DNA of 64,000 nucleotides. Origin: Mucilaginibacter sp. L3T2-6 (GTDB taxonomy: Bacteria; Bacteroidota; Bacteroidia; Sphingobacteriales; Sphingobacteriaceae). The translations under genes and the position numbers were made by a program. The notes under the pieces were generated by a model. The model searched no databases. It had not been told where the DNA came from and saw nothing but the letters and a program-made list of their open reading frames with translations. The stretch lies in contig NZ_JAUMKC010000005.1 in the NCBI RefSeq assembly GCF_030519355.1, forward strand, positions 1-64,000. The letters run 5' to 3'. Of this stretch, positions 45,286-55,240 are shown in pieces. How positions within the stretch are numbered: the first letter of the stretch is position 1; each line of letters starts with the position of its first letter.

Positions 45286-45497
45286 TGCATACTTTGATTC
45301 ATAATCAGCACTTCTATAGCGTCGCTAAAGTTGTCCTGGTGCACGTAAACTTCGATATCGCCGAACGTGCGGTGCGACGAATCCTGTTTGTTTAGCAGTA
45401 CAGTTTCAATATTTTGCCCTGCTAAGGCTTGCTTCACCATTTCGCTCTGGTAAAAGTTTGATGAAGTAAATATTCTTACCCAGTTTTTCTCCATCAC
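45282..45497 (-). CDS. DUF2007 small signal-transducing-like protein
   Basis: 71 residues. The sequence WVRIFTSSNFYQSEMVKQALAGQNIETVLLNKQDSS matches DUF2007, with the ACT-like arrangement of a strand, an EMVKQ helix and a further strand. Function is unknown. It overlaps both neighbours by 4 nt (ATGA), so the three genes are tightly coupled. Confidence 0.8.
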   Translation of the reverse strand: MMEKNWVRIFTSSNFYQSEMVKQALAGQNIETVLLNKQDSSHRTFGDIEVYVHQDNFSDAIEVLIMNQSMQ

Positions 45498-46429
45498 TCA
45501 ACACCGGTTTTATTTTTCAGGAGCATTGTACGGTGATATATAAAAAGCAAACCACCGGTTACTATAAAACTTACAAGGTAAGCCGGCGCGCTAAAAACAT
45601 GCTGGTTATTTACATCGCCGGTAAACACTTTTTGCTGAAAAAGGTAAGTTACCACAACAATGGTGGCATTATTTATAAAGTGCGCCCAAACGCCGGTCCA
45701 TATACTGCCGCTCCAGGCTACAAAATAACCGAACAATAACCCCAGCAGCAAACGGGGGAAAAATCCAAAATACTCCATATGGAAGGCGCTGAACAAAATC
45801 GCCGTTATCCAAATGGCAACATGTATGTTTTTGGTCCAGTTGCAAAAAATGGTTTGCAAAACGCCGCGAAACATAAACTCCTCGGCAATAGCAGTAAATA
45901 AGCCGATAAACAGCACATTTAAAATCACGTCCCACAGGCCTTTCATGTTTAGCATTTGGGTCATCAGTTTTTCGGTGTTTTTTTCATTTTCGCTCATCCA
46001 TTCCAGCCAATGCGGCACCGGAACTTTTTGGTTAAGGTTTGACAGGAACTCGATAAGCGGCAACCCGACAAACATTGCAGCAAGTATCAAAACCATTAAC
46101 CCCCACGGAAAATGCAGACGGGGCTTAATATATCCCGGGATATCGCGCACAATTACAGCGCTGAAAAAAATGGCCGATACCAGGATGGGCAATGTAGTGC
46201 CGGCTATCTGAAGTATCCAGATAGCGGGCATAAAATGTGGCGCTGTAAAGTTTAGTGTGCCTAAAGCCAGAAACGTCTTCTGGCCGAAAATGGCTAACAC
46301 CAGGCCCGCGCCAATTAAATTACCTGCGATAAAGAAACCAATAAAAATACCCGTAAATATTAAAAATTGCACACCCGGACGTATGCGTTTGTCATTGTTT
46401 TCTAACTGTTTATAGGGCATATTTATCAT
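45494..46429 (-). CDS. CPBP intramembrane endopeptidase (Abi family)
   Basis: About 311 residues from the ATG at 46429 (another Met is 3 codons later). The open frame reaches 46549 but would run through the start of the divergent dus gene and has no family character there. About eight membrane helices. The three CPBP motifs are EEFMFRGVLQT (EExxxR), FSAFHMEYFG and AHFINNATI (HxxxN). These glutamate proteases are related to Rce1 and often act on membrane proteins or bacteriocins; the substrate here is unknown. Confidence 0.85.
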   Translation of the reverse strand: MINMPYKQLENNDKRIRPGVQFLIFTGIFIGFFIAGNLIGAGLVLAIFGQKTFLALGTLNFTAPHFMPAIWILQIAGTTLPILVSAIFFSAVIVRDIPGYIKPRLHFPWGLMVLILAAMFVGLPLIEFLSNLNQKVPVPHWLEWMSENEKNTEKLMTQMLNMKGLWDVILNVLFIGLFTAIAEEFMFRGVLQTIFCNWTKNIHVAIWITAILFSAFHMEYFGFFPRLLLGLLFGYFVAWSGSIWTGVWAHFINNATIVVVTYLFQQKVFTGDVNNQHVFSAPAYLVSFIVTGGLLFIYHRTMLLKNKTGVE

Positions 46430-46444
46430 CCGGGGTAAAATGCG

Positions 46445-46452
46445 TATTTTTG
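46445..46452 (+). promoter_or_regulatory. -7 box of the dus gene
   Basis: TATTTTTG matches TAnnTTTG, 15 nt before the ATG. Confidence 0.55.
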
Positions 46453-46467
46453 CCACGAAGATAACAG

Positions 46468-47472
46468 ATGTCGGTACAAATAGGAAATATTGATTTAGGT
46501 GAGTTCCCGCTGCTGCTGGCGCCGATGGAAGATGTGAGCGATCCGCCATTCCGTTACGTTTGCAAGCAAAACGGTGCAGACATGATGTACACTGAGTTTA
46601 TCTCGAGCGAAGGGCTGATCCGTGATGCCGCCAAAAGCCGCCAGAAACTGGATATTTTTGAATACGAGCGCCCGATAGGCATACAGATCTTCGGCAGCGA
46701 TATCGACCACATGCGCGAGGCTACCGAAATTGCCACCCTAGCCAATCCCGATTTGATGGACATTAACTACGGCTGCCCGGTAAAGCAGGTGGCTTGTCGC
46801 GGCGCCGGTGCGAGCCTTTTGCAGGATATTGACAAGATGGTAGCCATGACCAAAGCTGTGGTTAATGCCACGCATTTACCTGTTACTGTTAAAACCCGCC
46901 TCGGCTGGGATGATAACACCAAAAATGTTTACGAGGTGGCTGAGCGCCTGCAGGATGTAGGTATAAAAGCCCTTACCATACATGGCCGTACCCGTGCGCA
47001 AATGTACAAGGGCGTAGCCGACTGGCGCCTTATCCGTGAAATTAAAAAAAACCCGAGGATACAAATCCCCATATTTGGGAATGGCGACATCGATTCGCCC
47101 CAAAAGGCTGCTGACTGGCGTTTGGAATACGGCGTTGATGGTATGATGATTGGCCGCGCCGCAATTGGCTACCCTTGGATTTTTCGTGAGATAAAGCACT
47201 ATTTTAACACAGGGGAATTTTTAGAAAAACCAACCATTGCCGAGCGCGTTGAGGCCTGCACCACGCACCTGCAAAAATCGGTAGAGTGGAAAGGGCCAAA
47301 GACGGGTATCTACGAAATGCGCCGCCATTACAGCAACTACTTTAAGGGGATTGAAAACTTTAAGGAATACCGCATGCGCCTGGTAGTTGCAGCTACACTG
47401 GATGAGGTAATGGAAATTTTACACGAAGTGAGCGTAAACCCAAGGTACGCTTTGGAAGTCTTAAGTGAATAG
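46468..47472 (+). CDS. dusB: tRNA-dihydrouridine synthase
   Basis: Reduces uridine in tRNA with FMN and NADPH. 334 residues. LLAPMEDVSDPPFR opens the TIM barrel. The catalytic Cys lies in NYGCPVKQVACRGAGASLL. KTRLGWDD, HGRTRAQMYKG and GNGDIDSPQKA are further FMN and tRNA contact regions. It is divergent from the CPBP-cdsA-psd operon. Confidence 0.93.
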   Translation: MSVQIGNIDLGEFPLLLAPMEDVSDPPFRYVCKQNGADMMYTEFISSEGLIRDAAKSRQKLDIFEYERPIGIQIFGSDIDHMREATEIATLANPDLMDINYGCPVKQVACRGAGASLLQDIDKMVAMTKAVVNATHLPVTVKTRLGWDDNTKNVYEVAERLQDVGIKALTIHGRTRAQMYKGVADWRLIREIKKNPRIQIPIFGNGDIDSPQKAADWRLEYGVDGMMIGRAAIGYPWIFREIKHYFNTGEFLEKPTIAERVEACTTHLQKSVEWKGPKTGIYEMRRHYSNYFKGIENFKEYRMRLVVAATLDEVMEILHEVSVNPRYALEVLSE

Positions 47473-47607
47473 ATGTTAGTTGTTAGTCACAAAAAGACTT
47501 ACTACTACAGGCTCAAGGCATTAGACTAAAATTATCCGCAAAAAAAATCAGAAAATGGCTTGATATTTGACTGGATAATATATATTTGACTCTCAAGATT
47601 TTGTTAT

Positions 47608-47994
47608 ATGGTTACGACTATTACAGACGGCGTTAAGGTATCGGTAGATACGATCTACCAGCCCGAGTATTCTAACCCGGCAAATGACCACTTTATGTTT
47701 GCTTATAAAGTAAGGATTGAAAACATGGGTAATTATGCGGTTAGGTTGTTGGGCAGGCACTGGTATATTTTTGATTCTAACGGCGCCAAGCGCGAAGTGG
47801 AGGGCGAAGGTGTTGTTGGCCAGCAACCGGTTATAGAGCCGGGTATGGCCCACGAGTATGTATCCGGGTGCAATTTAAAAACCGATATGGGTAGCATGAA
47901 AGGCGAATATCACATGACCCGCCTGATGGACAATCAGCCGTTTAACGTGCAGATACCCGAATTTTACCTGATCGCACCCTACCGGATGAATTAA
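47608..47994 (+). CDS. apaG: ApaG-like protein
   Basis: 128 residues with the ApaG fibronectin-III-like fold: VKVSVDTIYQPEYSNP, YKVRIENMGNYAVRLLGRHWYI and VVGQQPVIEPGMAHEYVSGC. The length is typical. Its biochemical role is unresolved in the literature. It ends in a strong terminator at 48020-48047. It appears to be monocistronic. Confidence 0.92.
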   Translation: MVTTITDGVKVSVDTIYQPEYSNPANDHFMFAYKVRIENMGNYAVRLLGRHWYIFDSNGAKREVEGEGVVGQQPVIEPGMAHEYVSGCNLKTDMGSMKGEYHMTRLMDNQPFNVQIPEFYLIAPYRMN

Positions 47995-48019
47995 TTTCAC
48001 TCAACCATAAGATTAAAGA

Positions 48020-48050
48020 AACCCCGGCTCATCTCAAAGCCGGGGTTTTT
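48020..48050 (+). terminator. Terminator after apaG
   Basis: AACCCCGGCT (48020-48029) pairs with AGCCGGGGTT (48038-48047), 8-nt loop, followed by TTTT. Confidence 0.85.
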
Positions 48051-48118
48051 ATTTGCATACGAAATAACAATTACTTGCAGTTTATAAGCAATAGTTTGTG
48101 AACGATGGCATACAGTTT

Positions 48119-48406
48119 CTATTGATGGTGTATGGTATCCTTTTTTAGTTCTCGCCGCACTTCCTGTACTTTCTTTTCATTCCGAAGATGCTTATCTGCC
48201 TGTCTTAATTGCTTGTTGATCCGTGCAGCTTTTTGTGATGAAACTTTTCGCACAACCCGCTTATGCTTCTTATAAAGTTTATGTTTTAACGTGTCGGTTT
48301 GCTGTTGCTGGCCAATAGCCACATCTATATCATTCTCTGCCTGCAGCGCAGGCGCAATTTCAATTGTCAGGCCGAGTAGCATTATTATTATCAAAAACTT
48401 TTTCAT
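48119..48406 (-). CDS. Small exported basic protein of unknown family
   Basis: 95 residues. A signal peptide of about 23 residues ends near APALQAE. The mature part is short and very rich in Lys, Arg, Gln and Glu (KHKLYKKHKRVVRKVSSQKA), probably a helix. No family is recognised. It is convergent with apaG and divergent from the esterase gene. Confidence 0.55.
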   Translation of the reverse strand: MKKFLIIIMLLGLTIEIAPALQAENDIDVAIGQQQQTDTLKHKLYKKHKRVVRKVSSQKAARINKQLRQADKHLRNEKKVQEVRRELKKDTIHHQ

Positions 48407-48530
48407 ATCGAATTAAATTATAAGTATTAGACAATCAGACTATAATAAAGTTTGATTGTCTTGGGGCGGATAACAAACTTCGTCTACTGGTTATGTATTT
48501 GAAGGCGATTACCGTTATCTTTAAACCGAT

Positions 48531-49607
48531 ATGAAAGACATCGCGCGGTTCCTTTTTGTAATGCTTGCTTTGTTGGCTGTTAAGCTCACTTATGCCAAAA
48601 ACAACAGGCTTAACTTTTATAAAGCCGATAACCCGGATATCCGTTATGTTGGCCGTATTGATTTTTCGGACAAGCTTAGGCCTCGCATCTGGGCCCCGGG
48701 TGTTTATATACAGGCAAAATTTAAGGGGCCGCAGTGTGAGATCATTTTGAACGATGAAGTACCCGGCGGCAACAACTTCAATTACCTGGAGATTGTAGTA
48801 GACGGCAATAAGATGCAGCGTATACAAACTACAGGCAAGCAAAACATCATTAAAGTTCCCGAAGGCCTTGCCGGTACAGAACACACCCTGCTGATCTGCA
48901 AAGACACAGAATCAAACATCGGTTATATAGATTTTATCGGGCTGCGGTGCGAAAAGCTGCTCCCATTACCGCCGCAGCCTAAACGGAAGATCGAGTGTTT
49001 TGGCGATTCGATAACCAGCGGCACCGGCATGGATCTGTCTGCCGTCCCCTGCGATAAAGGACAATGGTACGATCAGCATAACGCCTACATGAGCTACGGG
49101 CCCCGCACTGCCCGCAACCTTGATGCTGAGTGGCAGCTTACTTCGCTGGCTGGTATTGGGTTAATGCATAGCTGCTGTAATTTAAAAGTGGTGCTGCCGC
49201 AGATAGTGGATAAAGTTTTTATATATGGCGATTCTATCACCTGGAATTTTAAAAACTATCAGCCTGATGTGGTGACCGTTTGCATCGGGCAGAACGACGG
49301 CCCGCAGGACTCCACCCTGTTTTGCAGCGCTTATGTTAAATTGTTGACCCATATGCGCCACTATTACCCTAAGGCCGATATTATTTGCCTCACCAGCCCC
49401 ATGGCTGATACTACTCTTTTACCCGTATTGAAACGTTATCTTACCGGAATCACCGGCCACATGAACGCAAATGGCGACCGGCGGGTATCTAAATATTTCT
49501 TCTCCAAACGGTACCACAATGGGTGCGGCGGGCATCCGGACATTGACGAGCATAAACAAATAGCCGATGAGCTGACGGCTTATATTAAGCAACTAAAGCA
49601 CTGGTAG
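48531..49607 (+). CDS. CE2-like SGNH/GDSL esterase, exported
   Basis: 358 residues with a signal peptide (ending near TYAK). The N-terminal ~140 residues form a beta-rich jelly-roll, as in CE2 acetylxylan esterases. The SGNH domain follows with block I ECFGDSITSG, GQNDGPQD for the Asn block, and a C-terminal HPDIDEHKQIADEL holding catalytic Asp/His. CE2 enzymes deacetylate xylan or other polysaccharides; the substrate is not readable here. TATCTTTA sits just before the ATG. Confidence 0.85.
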   Translation: MKDIARFLFVMLALLAVKLTYAKNNRLNFYKADNPDIRYVGRIDFSDKLRPRIWAPGVYIQAKFKGPQCEIILNDEVPGGNNFNYLEIVVDGNKMQRIQTTGKQNIIKVPEGLAGTEHTLLICKDTESNIGYIDFIGLRCEKLLPLPPQPKRKIECFGDSITSGTGMDLSAVPCDKGQWYDQHNAYMSYGPRTARNLDAEWQLTSLAGIGLMHSCCNLKVVLPQIVDKVFIYGDSITWNFKNYQPDVVTVCIGQNDGPQDSTLFCSAYVKLLTHMRHYYPKADIICLTSPMADTTLLPVLKRYLTGITGHMNANGDRRVSKYFFSKRYHNGCGGHPDIDEHKQIADELTAYIKQLKHW

Positions 49608-49642
49608 CCGAAAACTTTACATTTCCTCTACAACGCCTTCTG

Positions 49643-49650
49643 TAATTTTG
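49643..49650 (+). promoter_or_regulatory. -7 box of the flavin oxidoreductase gene
   Basis: TAATTTTG fits TAnnTTTG, 16 nt before the ATG. Confidence 0.5.
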
Positions 49651-49666
49651 TGTTTTAACATTTACT

Positions 49667-50683
49667 ATGAGCACAAATAAGATACGGCTAAGCGTTTTGG
49701 ACCAATCGCCTGTGCGCAAAGGCGTTACCGCAGAGCAGGCAGTTCAGGAAACTATCGCGTTAGCAAAATATACCGATGAACTGGGCTACACCCGTTTTTG
49801 GGTATCGGAACATCACAACACCGGCGCATTGGCAGGCTCTACGCCCGAGGTGTTGATGGCTTACCTGGCGTCGCAAACCAAAAACATACGCATTGGCTCG
49901 GGTGGGGTGATGATGCCCAATCACAGCGCGTTGAAAGTTGCAGAAAATTTCCGTATGCTGGAGGCACTTGCGCCCGGACGAATAGATTTAGGCATGGGCC
50001 GCGCTCCGGGAACTGACCGCCTAACTGCATCGGTACTGAACCCGTCTAACCAGTTCCGCGAGCAGGACTTTATAGAACAGCTTTACGATTTGCGAAACTA
50101 TTTTCATGATACCGGCGAGCCGGGGACGTCCGTTGGCAAGATACGTGCTATCCCGCAGGTACAAACCGTGCCCGATATGTGGCTGCTCAGTTCGAGCGGA
50201 CAGAGCGGATTATTTGCAGCTCATTTTGGCATGGGGCTTTCATTTGCGCATTTTATCAATCCCCTTGGCGGCCCGGAGGCGGTTAAGTTATATCGCGAAC
50301 GTTTTCAGCCTTCTGACGATATGAAACATGAGCAGGCCAGCGTAGCTATTTTTGTTTTTTGCTCGGAGGATGAAGAAAAGATACGGCGGCACCAGGCGTT
50401 GATGGATTACCGCTTTACACAGTTTGAAAAAGGCGCCGGCATAAAACCGGTTGGCTACGAAGACATTAAAGATGTGGAATACACCGGCCAGGAGCTGGAA
50501 CGCATCCGTTATAACCGCGCCCGCGTAGTAACCGGCACGCCCGGCGAAATTAAACTGAAACTGAAATGGCTGGCCGAAGATTATAAGGTTGATGAAATTA
50601 TTGCGGTTACCATAACGGAAAATTTTGAAGACAGGCTCACCAGCTACCGGCTGCTGGCAGAGCAATTCGAACTTGAACGTTAA
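49667..50683 (+). CDS. LLM-class flavin-dependent oxidoreductase (luciferase-like)
   Basis: 338 residues of the bacterial luciferase-like monooxygenase fold. SVLDQSPVRKG at the start, EHHNTGALAGSTPEVLMAYL, GSGGVMMPNHSALKVAENFRML and RIDLGMGRAPGTD are typical of the MsnO8/alkanal-monooxygenase-like group, which uses reduced FMN or F420. The substrate is unknown. Monocistronic. Confidence 0.9.
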   Translation: MSTNKIRLSVLDQSPVRKGVTAEQAVQETIALAKYTDELGYTRFWVSEHHNTGALAGSTPEVLMAYLASQTKNIRIGSGGVMMPNHSALKVAENFRMLEALAPGRIDLGMGRAPGTDRLTASVLNPSNQFREQDFIEQLYDLRNYFHDTGEPGTSVGKIRAIPQVQTVPDMWLLSSSGQSGLFAAHFGMGLSFAHFINPLGGPEAVKLYRERFQPSDDMKHEQASVAIFVFCSEDEEKIRRHQALMDYRFTQFEKGAGIKPVGYEDIKDVEYTGQELERIRYNRARVVTGTPGEIKLKLKWLAEDYKVDEIIAVTITENFEDRLTSYRLLAEQFELER

Positions 50684-50802
50684 CGGAGGGCAACCGCCTG
50701 CATCCCCGGGTTAATTTAATCAGACTTGTAAAAACCTTTTGCCTTAACACCCGTTCAAAATGTCAGGATAATTGTTTAAATTACACTACAATCATTTCCG
50801 CC

Positions 50803-51267
50803 ATGAAGACTATTGACAAGTCGGTTGAGGTATTAAATGATCTCATCGAAATTAACAACGACCGCATGGCCGGCTTTGCACAAGCGGCAAAAGAATTGAA
50901 CGAAAAGGACCTTGACTTACGCACCTTGTTTATGGAGCTCCGCACTGATAGCCGGGAGAACGTGCATGAGCTTGGCCGCTCTATACATAAATGCGGCGGC
51001 GCTGTAGAAATGGCGATGAGCGGCCGGGGCGCCCTGCACCGCATGTGGCTTGATCTTAAAGCTACTATCAGCGGCAGCGACCGTAAAAGCATTTTAAGAG
51101 AATGCGAAAGAGGCGAAGACGCGATAAAAAAAGCTTACGAAACCGCGCTTTTGCCGGGCAGCGGCCTTACAGCCGAACAGACTGAAATTGTAAGACGTCA
51201 GCAGCAACAAATCATTGCCTCGCACGACAAGGTGAAAGCTTTGCGCGATGCGGAAAAAAATAACTAA
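50803..51267 (+). CDS. PA2169-family four-helix-bundle protein
   Basis: 154 residues. The sequence SVEVLNDLIEINNDRMAGF and the following segments LRTDSRENVHELGRSI and RECERGEDAIKKAYETAL match the DUF2383/PA2169 family, a ferritin-like four-helix bundle linked to stress responses. No metal site is evident. It is monocistronic. Confidence 0.88.
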   Translation: MKTIDKSVEVLNDLIEINNDRMAGFAQAAKELNEKDLDLRTLFMELRTDSRENVHELGRSIHKCGGAVEMAMSGRGALHRMWLDLKATISGSDRKSILRECERGEDAIKKAYETALLPGSGLTAEQTEIVRRQQQQIIASHDKVKALRDAEKNN

Positions 51268-51389
51268 AAACAAAGCGGACCGCTGCATAACAGCCGACCC
51301 GCTTTTAGGTTAATTGTCCCTAATCAATTAAACATGGAAATCAAAAGAAATGCTTTGCGAACAGATAACCAATACCCATTAACTGGTAT

Positions 51390-52157
51390 TTAAAGCCAGC
51401 CCTGGGTAACCGCCTTGCCAATTAGCTCGCCTGTGTTGCTTAAATTGTTGCGGCGTATCATGTTTTTGCGGTGTGTGTCTACAGTATGCTTGCTGATACT
51501 TAAAAGATCGCTTATTTCTTTGCTTAACCTGCCGTCAATCAGCAGTTTCAGAATTTCTTTTTCGCGGCCTGTGAGTGCTTTATTCTTATCCTGCTGCCTG
51601 CATTTTTCGCCAGCATTCAGGTATGACGGCTCTCCGCCCAGGCCTATAAACGCCAAAACCGGTATTCCCTCTTTTTTTAAGTGACTGATATCCGATTGTA
51701 TAATTAAGATACGGCCGATGCCGCCCCGGTCGTCATGCTCAATCACTACGCCCTGGTGCTGCAGGCGCATATATTCGCCGCTCTTGTTTTTTATCCTGAA
51801 GTCATACCGTATTTTATATTTGGTAAGCTTGCCTGCAGGCAGCTTCGACAGGAAATTAGTAGCCAGATTTTCAAATTCAAAAACCCACGACCGGTCTTCC
51901 GGATGGATGTTCTCGATGAGCATAGGCAGCGTAACATCTGAGGGGCTGTATCCGAGAATTGTTTCAACCTGCGGGCTGATAAAATCAAAAGCAAATTTTT
52001 TAGGATTAAAGATAGTATAGAAGAAATCGCCTGCCTGAAAAAGCCCCGGAAGGTTTTTGTGCAGGTCTAACGCTGGATGACTTTTTACGAGGGCATTTTC
52101 GCAGGCCACCTTATTCCACAGCCCGGATGTTTGCTTAATAAAAAATGCAGTTGTCAT
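51390..52157 (-). CDS. PAS-LuxR transcriptional regulator
   Basis: 255 residues. A PAS domain spans about 40-160 (FDFISPQVETILGYSPSDV, then KYKIRYDFRIKNKSGEYMRL). The LuxR-type helix-turn-helix at the end reads LTGREKEILKLLIDGRLSKEISDLL, then ISKHTVDTHRKNM. Such proteins sense a small signal through PAS and bind DNA directly. No target is adjacent; the two-component pair follows on the same strand after a gap of about 180 nt. Confidence 0.87.
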   Translation of the reverse strand: MTTAFFIKQTSGLWNKVACENALVKSHPALDLHKNLPGLFQAGDFFYTIFNPKKFAFDFISPQVETILGYSPSDVTLPMLIENIHPEDRSWVFEFENLATNFLSKLPAGKLTKYKIRYDFRIKNKSGEYMRLQHQGVVIEHDDRGGIGRILIIQSDISHLKKEGIPVLAFIGLGGEPSYLNAGEKCRQQDKNKALTGREKEILKLLIDGRLSKEISDLLSISKHTVDTHRKNMIRRNNLSNTGELIGKAVTQGWL

Positions 52158-52335
52158 AATGGCAAGGTTGTATCAAATCCGTAATTTATTGATAGCCGGA
52201 TATTTGCAACTACCAATAATTGAATTTACTCAACCGTTATTTATCAATCGGGCCAAATGAGTGAATGGAAGGAAAACAGTGCTAAACTGCAATATTAGTT
52301 AGTTAGGACAAGCCGGATTTTGCAAATTGGCCTGC

Positions 52336-53076
52336 TTATAGCCACTTATACATCTCAAAAAGTTTATCCTTTTGGTTACGGGCTACCGGCAACTCTTTTT
52401 TGTTTATCATGGTAAGCGTTGACCGCGTTCTGTCCAAATGCGTAACATGGTTTAGGTTGATGATGTACTGACGGTGTATGCGCAGGAAATGGCTGTCTTC
52501 CAGCACATCCTGCAGGTCTTTCAACGTTTTGGATATTACGAACGTACGGCCGTCAGCCAGCATCAGCGTTGTATAATTACTATCAGCTTCGGCGTAAATA
52601 ATACCTTTCAGGTCGATAAAGAATACGCCATTTTGCGATGAAACTGCTATTTTGTTAATGGGCTCACCCTGCAACTGTTTTTGCAATGCGCTTAAGCGGT
52701 TTTGATTTACGACATTTTCTTTTTGCGCCCGCAATACTGCGGCAACCAGGTCATCGGTGTCAATCGGTTTTACCAGGTAATCAATAGCATTGAATTTGAA
52801 CGCTTTTATAGCATATTGGTTGTAGGCGGTAATAAAAATAACTGTAAAGTTAAATGGCATCAGCTTTTGCAGCAATTCAAAACCATTCAGCACGGGCATC
52901 TCTATATCCAGGAAGAGCAAATCAGGCTGCCGCAGTTCCATGTCTTCCAGCGCTTTAACCGAATTGGTGTACGTATCAATTTCGCCTATTTCGGGGCAAA
53001 ACTTTGCCAGCTGCAGCTTCAACAGCTCTACAGCATCGGCCTCGTCATCAATAATTACTGCTCTAAAATTCTTCAT
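52336..53076 (-). CDS. LytTR-family response regulator
   Basis: 246 residues. The receiver has Asp-Asp in VIIDDEADA and phospho-acceptor Asp in LLFLDIEMPV, with Lys in YLVKPID. A C-terminal LytTR DNA-binding domain follows (GIIYAEADSNYTTLMLADG, FLRIHRQYIINLNHV). It overlaps the kinase gene by 4 nt (ATGA), so the two form one unit. Confidence 0.93.
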   Translation of the reverse strand: MKNFRAVIIDDEADAVELLKLQLAKFCPEIGEIDTYTNSVKALEDMELRQPDLLFLDIEMPVLNGFELLQKLMPFNFTVIFITAYNQYAIKAFKFNAIDYLVKPIDTDDLVAAVLRAQKENVVNQNRLSALQKQLQGEPINKIAVSSQNGVFFIDLKGIIYAEADSNYTTLMLADGRTFVISKTLKDLQDVLEDSHFLRIHRQYIINLNHVTHLDRTRSTLTMINKKELPVARNQKDKLFEMYKWL

Positions 53077-55133
53077 TGCAAAAGCATTTTTATGGTTACC
53101 AGCGTTCCACAGGCAATTCCTGCATGGTTATATAAGTCGGTAATATCGACCCTGGTGTTGGTTTTATAACGTGCATTAAACATAGCAATGCGTTCATTAT
53201 TCAGTGCCGATCCGTGCGAGGCATGGTTAAATTTATTTTTCTTTTTTAAAACGCCCGCCTGCTCACGGCCGATACCATCGTCAGCAATAGTTATAAGCAA
53301 ACAGCTGTTTACTATCCTTACATCAATCTTAATCACCCCGCCCTCCTGTTTGGGCATCAGACCGTGCCATATTGCGTTTTCTACGTAGGGCTGTATCAAT
53401 AGCGGCGGTATTTCAATAAACTCGGCATCTATATCATCAGCCACATCAATCTGGTAACGCAGTTTTTCCTTTAAACGCATCGCTTCCATTTCAAGGTAAA
53501 GCCGAATCAATTCCAGTTCGGTGGCAAGCGAGATCTTTTCAGAACGGGCACTGTCCAGGATACTGCGGATGAGCCGGGAGAACTTGGTAATATACAGGGA
53601 GGCGGCATCGGTTTCATTCTTTTCCACATAAAATTTAATAGAGTTAAGACAATTGAAGATGAAATGGGGGTTCATCTGCGATTTTAGCGAGGCGAGGGTA
53701 AGGTCGTTCAATTTACTTTCAAATCCCATTTCCTTAATCTGCTGCTGCGCTTTCTCATTTGCCAGCTGGCTTTTAAACCGTATTTGCTGCACCCTGGCAC
53801 GAAAAAAAAAGTACGAGGAAATAAGCAGCAGTACCACAATGGCAACAACCCCGTAAAGCGAGCGCTGTTTCAATTTGCTATCAGCTGCCGCCCTCACTTG
53901 TGCCATCTCCTGCTTTTGCAGCCTTGCTTCGTAGTTTAACGAGTCGTGTCTCCGGGCGTACTCAAAGGCCAGTTCATGACGCGTATAATCCTTCAGCTTT
54001 TCTGAATTGTTGATGCTATCGTTATTTGCAGCGTATTCTTTATACACCTGTAAGGCTTCATTATGCCTTCCGAGGGCCTCAAGAGATTCTGAAAGCCCTT
54101 TAAGCCCGTTTGCTGCCGACTCGCGATAATTTATTGCTTTATCGATACTTACCGCCCTGCCGTAGCTTTTTACTGCCAGCTGCAAAAAATCAATTGCCTG
54201 TTTACCCTGGCTTTGTTTTGCCGCCAGGGCGTAAGCGTTACCCAGTGTAAGGTTGAACGACGATTGCATCTTTTGGGTTGGCGTCCCTTTTAGCTGCGCC
54301 AGCATGTTTAAAGCCCGCAGGCATTGTTTTATGGCTTGTGCCGGTTCTTTTTTTGCTACATACAGCCTGCTTTGCTCGTTAAGGCAAAAAGCCACACCTT
54401 CATCATTCCCCAGTTTTTCAAACAATTTAATCGCTTTGTTTACATATTCCAATGCTTTATCCTGGTCGCCTTTATAGGAATATATCAAGCCGATCTTTTG
54501 AATATAGTATGCCCCGTTAAGCGGCTTGTTGATCTGGCCGGATAGCTTTAATGAGCGATGGTAATAAGATAGCGCTTCGTCGTACTTTTTCTCATTTGAA
54601 TACAGGTCGGCAATATTTGAGTAGGTACCCATTTCCAGCTCCTTGAACCCGTTTGCTGATGCCGCAGCAATTGATTCTTTGTAATACGCAACAGCTTTTT
54701 CGGAATTGCCGGTAACATCGTAACAAATACCGATGTCGTGAAGATTGATAGCGATGAACATTTTGTTATTGATTTCACGCGCAACTTTCAACGACTCTCC
54801 ATAAAAATCCTGTGCACGCATGAAATCATTCCGGGCCCAATAGTTAGCAGCCAGCGAACTATATGCCCTCATCACACCCTGTTTCCAGCCTATTTTTTTT
54901 GCAAGGCTTAATGCCCGGTTACCATACTCAAGTCCTTTTTTATAATCAATGGGATAATATTTTTTTGACAGATTAGAGAGCAAATCCACCTTACTGCTAT
55001 CCTCAGCGGCTTTGTTTACAAGCCAGGTAAGTGAATCAACAATGCGTTGATTTGTTAATGATAATTGCGAACAGGCCACAGCAGGCAGCAATATCAGCCA
55101 CAAAAAAAAGCAAATTTGCCTCATCGCCTGCAT
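53073..55133 (-). CDS. LytS-like sensor histidine kinase with TPR sensor
   Basis: 686 residues. A signal sequence (about 1-20) is followed by about seven tetratricopeptide repeats in the periplasm. A membrane helix (LYGVVAIVVLLLISSYFFF) leads to the His_kinase domain with phospho-acceptor His in NPHFIFNCLNSIKF and an ATPase with NAIWHGLMPK and DDGIGREQ. Its partner is the LytTR regulator. Targets are not in view. Confidence 0.92.
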   Translation of the reverse strand: MQAMRQICFFLWLILLPAVACSQLSLTNQRIVDSLTWLVNKAAEDSSKVDLLSNLSKKYYPIDYKKGLEYGNRALSLAKKIGWKQGVMRAYSSLAANYWARNDFMRAQDFYGESLKVAREINNKMFIAINLHDIGICYDVTGNSEKAVAYYKESIAAASANGFKELEMGTYSNIADLYSNEKKYDEALSYYHRSLKLSGQINKPLNGAYYIQKIGLIYSYKGDQDKALEYVNKAIKLFEKLGNDEGVAFCLNEQSRLYVAKKEPAQAIKQCLRALNMLAQLKGTPTQKMQSSFNLTLGNAYALAAKQSQGKQAIDFLQLAVKSYGRAVSIDKAINYRESAANGLKGLSESLEALGRHNEALQVYKEYAANNDSINNSEKLKDYTRHELAFEYARRHDSLNYEARLQKQEMAQVRAAADSKLKQRSLYGVVAIVVLLLISSYFFFRARVQQIRFKSQLANEKAQQQIKEMGFESKLNDLTLASLKSQMNPHFIFNCLNSIKFYVEKNETDAASLYITKFSRLIRSILDSARSEKISLATELELIRLYLEMEAMRLKEKLRYQIDVADDIDAEFIEIPPLLIQPYVENAIWHGLMPKQEGGVIKIDVRIVNSCLLITIADDGIGREQAGVLKKKNKFNHASHGSALNNERIAMFNARYKTNTRVDITDLYNHAGIACGTLVTIKMLLQ

Positions 55134-55240
55134 TAGTTTCTTAAAATTAAGGGAGTTACAATATAAAAACTTCTGCGCTAATTAATCAGGTAATAAATGT
55201 AAAGGCTGCTGCCGGGGGCAACAACCTTTTACGTTCAAAA